Assembly: GCA_947502645.1 (NCBI GenBank)
Contig: CANNAD010000001.1
Location: 744,001-808,000, forward strand
Source: an uncultured Micrococcaceae bacterium
Lineage (GTDB): Bacteria > Actinomycetota > Actinomycetes > Actinomycetales > Micrococcaceae
DNA: 64,000 nt
Direction of reading: 5' to 3'
In this document: piece by piece, positions 62,012-64,000 of the stretch
How positions within the stretch are numbered: position 1 is the first letter of the stretch
Layout: each line of letters opens with the position of its first letter
Notes under the pieces: generated by a model
The model's input: only the letters and a program-made list of their open reading frames with translations
Told to the model about the DNA's origin: nothing
Database searches by the model: none
Made by a program: the position numbers and the translations under genes

Positions 62012-63424
62012 ATGGTTGAACAACAGATCACTCAGGAACCGCGCACCGAGCTTCCCGTTGCCATCATTGGAGCTGGCCCTGTGGGGTTGGCGGCAGCGGC
62101 CAACCTGATTGAGCGGGGGCTCACGCCCATCATCTCTGAAGCTGGAGGCACAGTGGGTGCGGCTGTCCGCGCGTGGGGGCACATCAGGTTATTCTCCCCA
62201 TGGCGGCACAACATCGACCCCGCCTCCAGACGTCTGCTCGAGACCACAGAATGGGTTGAGCCACCGCTCGCGTCCCTGCCCACCGGTTCCGAACTCGTAG
62301 AGCAGTATCTGAACCCGCTGGCCGCCATTCCTTCCATCTCGGCAGCTCTGCACACTTCAACGACCGTGACAGCCGTGAGCCGGGCAGGTATGGACAAGAC
62401 ACACTCCCGCGGACGCGACGAACGCCCATTCCTCATCCGCACTGAGACCACCAACGGAACAGTGACAGACCACCGGGTGCGCGCCGTGATAGACGCCTCC
62501 GGTACCTGGGCACAGCCCAACCCGCTGGGGCAGGCAGGGCTGCTTGCCGACGGCGAGACCGAGGCTCTCGCCCGCGGCCTGATCACCGAACCACTCCCGG
62601 ACCCGATGGGCGCCGACCGTACCCGTTTCGCCGGCCAGCACGTCCTGGTGATCGGTGCCGGGCACTCCGCCGCCAACACCCTCCTCGCCCTGGGGCAGCT
62701 GGCCAAGGAGGAGCCCAAGACCCGGATCAGCTGGGCCGTACGTGGCGCAGACACCAACCGGCTCTATGGTGGCGGGGACCTCGATGGCCTACCTGCCCGA
62801 GGCCAGCTAGGCACCCAACTGCGCCAGCTCGTCGAGGACGGGCACATCACATTACACACCTCCTTCACCACCATCGCCTTCCTGTCAGGGGACCGCCTGA
62901 GGGTTATCGGCACCACCCCCGATGGAGAAACAACACTCGACGTTGACCTGTTGATCCCAGCCACCGGCTTCCGCCCCGATCTGGACATGCTGCGCGAGAT
63001 CCGCCTGGAACTGGACCCCGCCGTCGAGGCGCCCCGCACCCTCGGACCCCTGATAGACCCCGAATTCCACTCCTGCGGGACCGTCCCGGCCCATGGGGCC
63101 AAGGAGCTCGCCCACCCGGAAAAAGATTTCTACATCGTCGGCATGAAGTCCTACGGCCGGGCACCAACTTTCCTGCTCGCCACCGGATACGAGCAAGTCC
63201 GCTCAATCGTGGCTGCCCTGGCAGGAGATCTGACCGCAGCCGCCCAGGTCCACCTCGAACTGCCTGAGACAGGGGTCTGCTCCACCGACCTCGGCGGTAG
63301 CTGCGACGCACCCAGCGAAGATGCCACACCGGCCGAGGAAGCAGGCTCCTGTTGCCCGGCGCCCGAACCCGTGCTCGTCGGAATCCCTACCGGCCTGGAG
63401 CACGGCCGCAGCAATGACAAGTAG
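62012..63424 (+). CDS. FAD-dependent oxidoreductase with Cys-rich tail, ars operon
   Basis: The 470-residue flavoprotein opens VAIIGAGPVGLAAAANLIER and has VLVIGAGHSAANTLLALGQL. Its last 50 residues are Cys-rich (CSTDLGGSCDAP and GSCCPAPEP), unusual for such enzymes and reminiscent of arsenic-binding Cys pairs. It resembles ArsO-type proteins in actinobacterial ars operons. Arsenic or selenium binding by the tail is inference. It begins 15 bases after arsC. Confidence 0.85.
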   Translation: MVEQQITQEPRTELPVAIIGAGPVGLAAAANLIERGLTPIISEAGGTVGAAVRAWGHIRLFSPWRHNIDPASRRLLETTEWVEPPLASLPTGSELVEQYLNPLAAIPSISAALHTSTTVTAVSRAGMDKTHSRGRDERPFLIRTETTNGTVTDHRVRAVIDASGTWAQPNPLGQAGLLADGETEALARGLITEPLPDPMGADRTRFAGQHVLVIGAGHSAANTLLALGQLAKEEPKTRISWAVRGADTNRLYGGGDLDGLPARGQLGTQLRQLVEDGHITLHTSFTTIAFLSGDRLRVIGTTPDGETTLDVDLLIPATGFRPDLDMLREIRLELDPAVEAPRTLGPLIDPEFHSCGTVPAHGAKELAHPEKDFYIVGMKSYGRAPTFLLATGYEQVRSIVAALAGDLTAAAQVHLELPETGVCSTDLGGSCDAPSEDATPAEEAGSCCPAPEPVLVGIPTGLEHGRSNDK

Positions 63425-63437
63425 GAGGGAGGACACC

Positions 63438-63899
63438 TTGACTCATGGAACGCCCCTCGACGCGTCAAAGACACCCGGTGTCCTGTTCGTGTGCGTTAAA
63501 AATGGTGGAAAGTCCCAAATAGCCGGCGGTATCATGCGTCAGCTCGCAGGGGACACCGTGACCGTATACACAGCTGGCACTGCGCCCGGCGGTCAGCTCA
63601 ATGCCCAGGCCGTGGAGTCTCTGGCCGAACTGGGCATTGACATCACGAACGAAAGGCCACAATCCATTAGCGAGGAAACACTTGCGGCGGTACGCCTGGT
63701 GATCACACTTGGTCAGGAGGCTAAGGTGGATCCCGTCCCGGGCATCGAGATCCGGAACTGGGACACCGATGAGCCATCCAAGCGGGGCATCGAGGGGATG
63801 GAGCGCATGCGCCTCGTCCGTGATGACATCCGCACCAGGGTTGAGCAACTCCTGACGGAACTCCAGGGTTCTACGGCCCTGGATGACCCCACGACGTAA
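63438..63899 (+). CDS. Arsenate-mycothiol transferase-like ArsC
   Basis: A 153-residue LMW-phosphatase fold protein. Its P-loop CVKNGGKSQ ends in Lys, not the Arg of CX5R, matching the Corynebacterium ArsC1-type mycothiol transferases (CVGNGGKSQ) that I recall. It forms arseno-mycothiol, which mycoredoxin reduces. TTG 63438 follows ggagg, 14 bases after the flavoprotein stop. Confidence 0.88.
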   Translation: MTHGTPLDASKTPGVLFVCVKNGGKSQIAGGIMRQLAGDTVTVYTAGTAPGGQLNAQAVESLAELGIDITNERPQSISEETLAAVRLVITLGQEAKVDPVPGIEIRNWDTDEPSKRGIEGMERMRLVRDDIRTRVEQLLTELQGSTALDDPTT

Positions 63900-63994
63900 T
63901 TCCGAAAGGGCTCTACCCCTAGAGAATCGCTAAGCATGCTGATAAAACTTAAGGACTGTTGATTCATACCGTCCACTCCAGAGGAGACAGCATC

Positions 63995-64000
63995 ATGGCA
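63995..64000 (+). CDS. Start of a further gene, cut by the window end
   Basis: ATG 63995 with a strong gaggag at 63981-63986. Only two codons are visible, so the product cannot be named. It lies about 95 nt after the arsenate-mycothiol transferase gene. Confidence 0.55.

Overview
The window is high-GC DNA with dense genes, GTG/TTG starts and strong AGGAG-type ribosome sites. Several gene families point to an actinobacterium, most likely an Arthrobacter-like member of the Micrococcaceae: homodimeric AceE, a mycothiol-type arsenate reductase, a DtxR/IdeR-type iron box, a DinB/mycothiol-transferase-like protein, and WXG100-like and DUF4097 proteins. The assignment is inferred from gene content only. 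Most of the window is chromosomal housekeeping with three accessory blocks.

Layout. 1-9.8 kb: 3' end of a Na+/solute symporter (PutP-like), Ogt, CstA with its YbdD-like partner, an ArsA-type ATPase, a CopD-family membrane protein, a Tag-family glycosylase with most zinc ligands missing, a glutamate-synthase-like protein and conserved hypotheticals. 9.8-25.8 kb: an autoregulated GntR/membrane-protein pair, tRNA-Ala(CGC), a DHA2 exporter, an S10 peptidase, small redox and membrane proteins, an ion channel, a desaturase, a CitE-like lyase and Bcp. This part ends with a TPP riboswitch in front of an SDR/flavin-monooxygenase pair.

25.8-35.8 kb is a hydroxamate (desferrioxamine-type) siderophore locus. 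An MFS transporter and a siderophore-interacting reductase run left. A DesA-like decarboxylase, a DesB-like N-hydroxylase, a DesC-DesD fusion and a penicillin-acylase/acyltransferase fusion run right. One perfect-looking iron box sits between the two arms. The four biosynthetic genes overlap by 4 nt at each junction. Both multi-domain fusions carry a DesC-like acyltransferase domain.

35.9-42.0 kb: aceE, an orphan excisionase-type antitoxin-like protein, and a PucR regulator divergent from alanine dehydrogenase. 42.0-44.9 kb is a compact, unusual RiPP-like locus. A secreted peptide with four identical 11-residue repeats (core GVWDWPQQ) is followed by two hairpins. Next come a stand-alone thiopeptide/SpaB_C-type enzyme and a translationally coupled small Cys/Trp-containing peptide. 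A TrmB/LuxR-type regulator is divergent, and repeated CATGGCAGAWTCTGG sites lie in the shared promoter region. This is the best candidate for an undescribed system.

45-60 kb: aminotransferases, a secreted metallophosphoesterase, a WXG100-like/hydrolase pair, PurB, a flavoprotein, a DUF4097 protein with a HicB/RHH regulator that appears to control itself, AzlCD, a VOC protein and a PLD-type cardiolipin synthase. 60-64 kb is an arsenic operon: arsR, divergent acr3, arsC, a flavoprotein with a Cys-rich tail, and an arsenate-mycothiol transferase. An ArsR operator overlaps a -35/-10 promoter.
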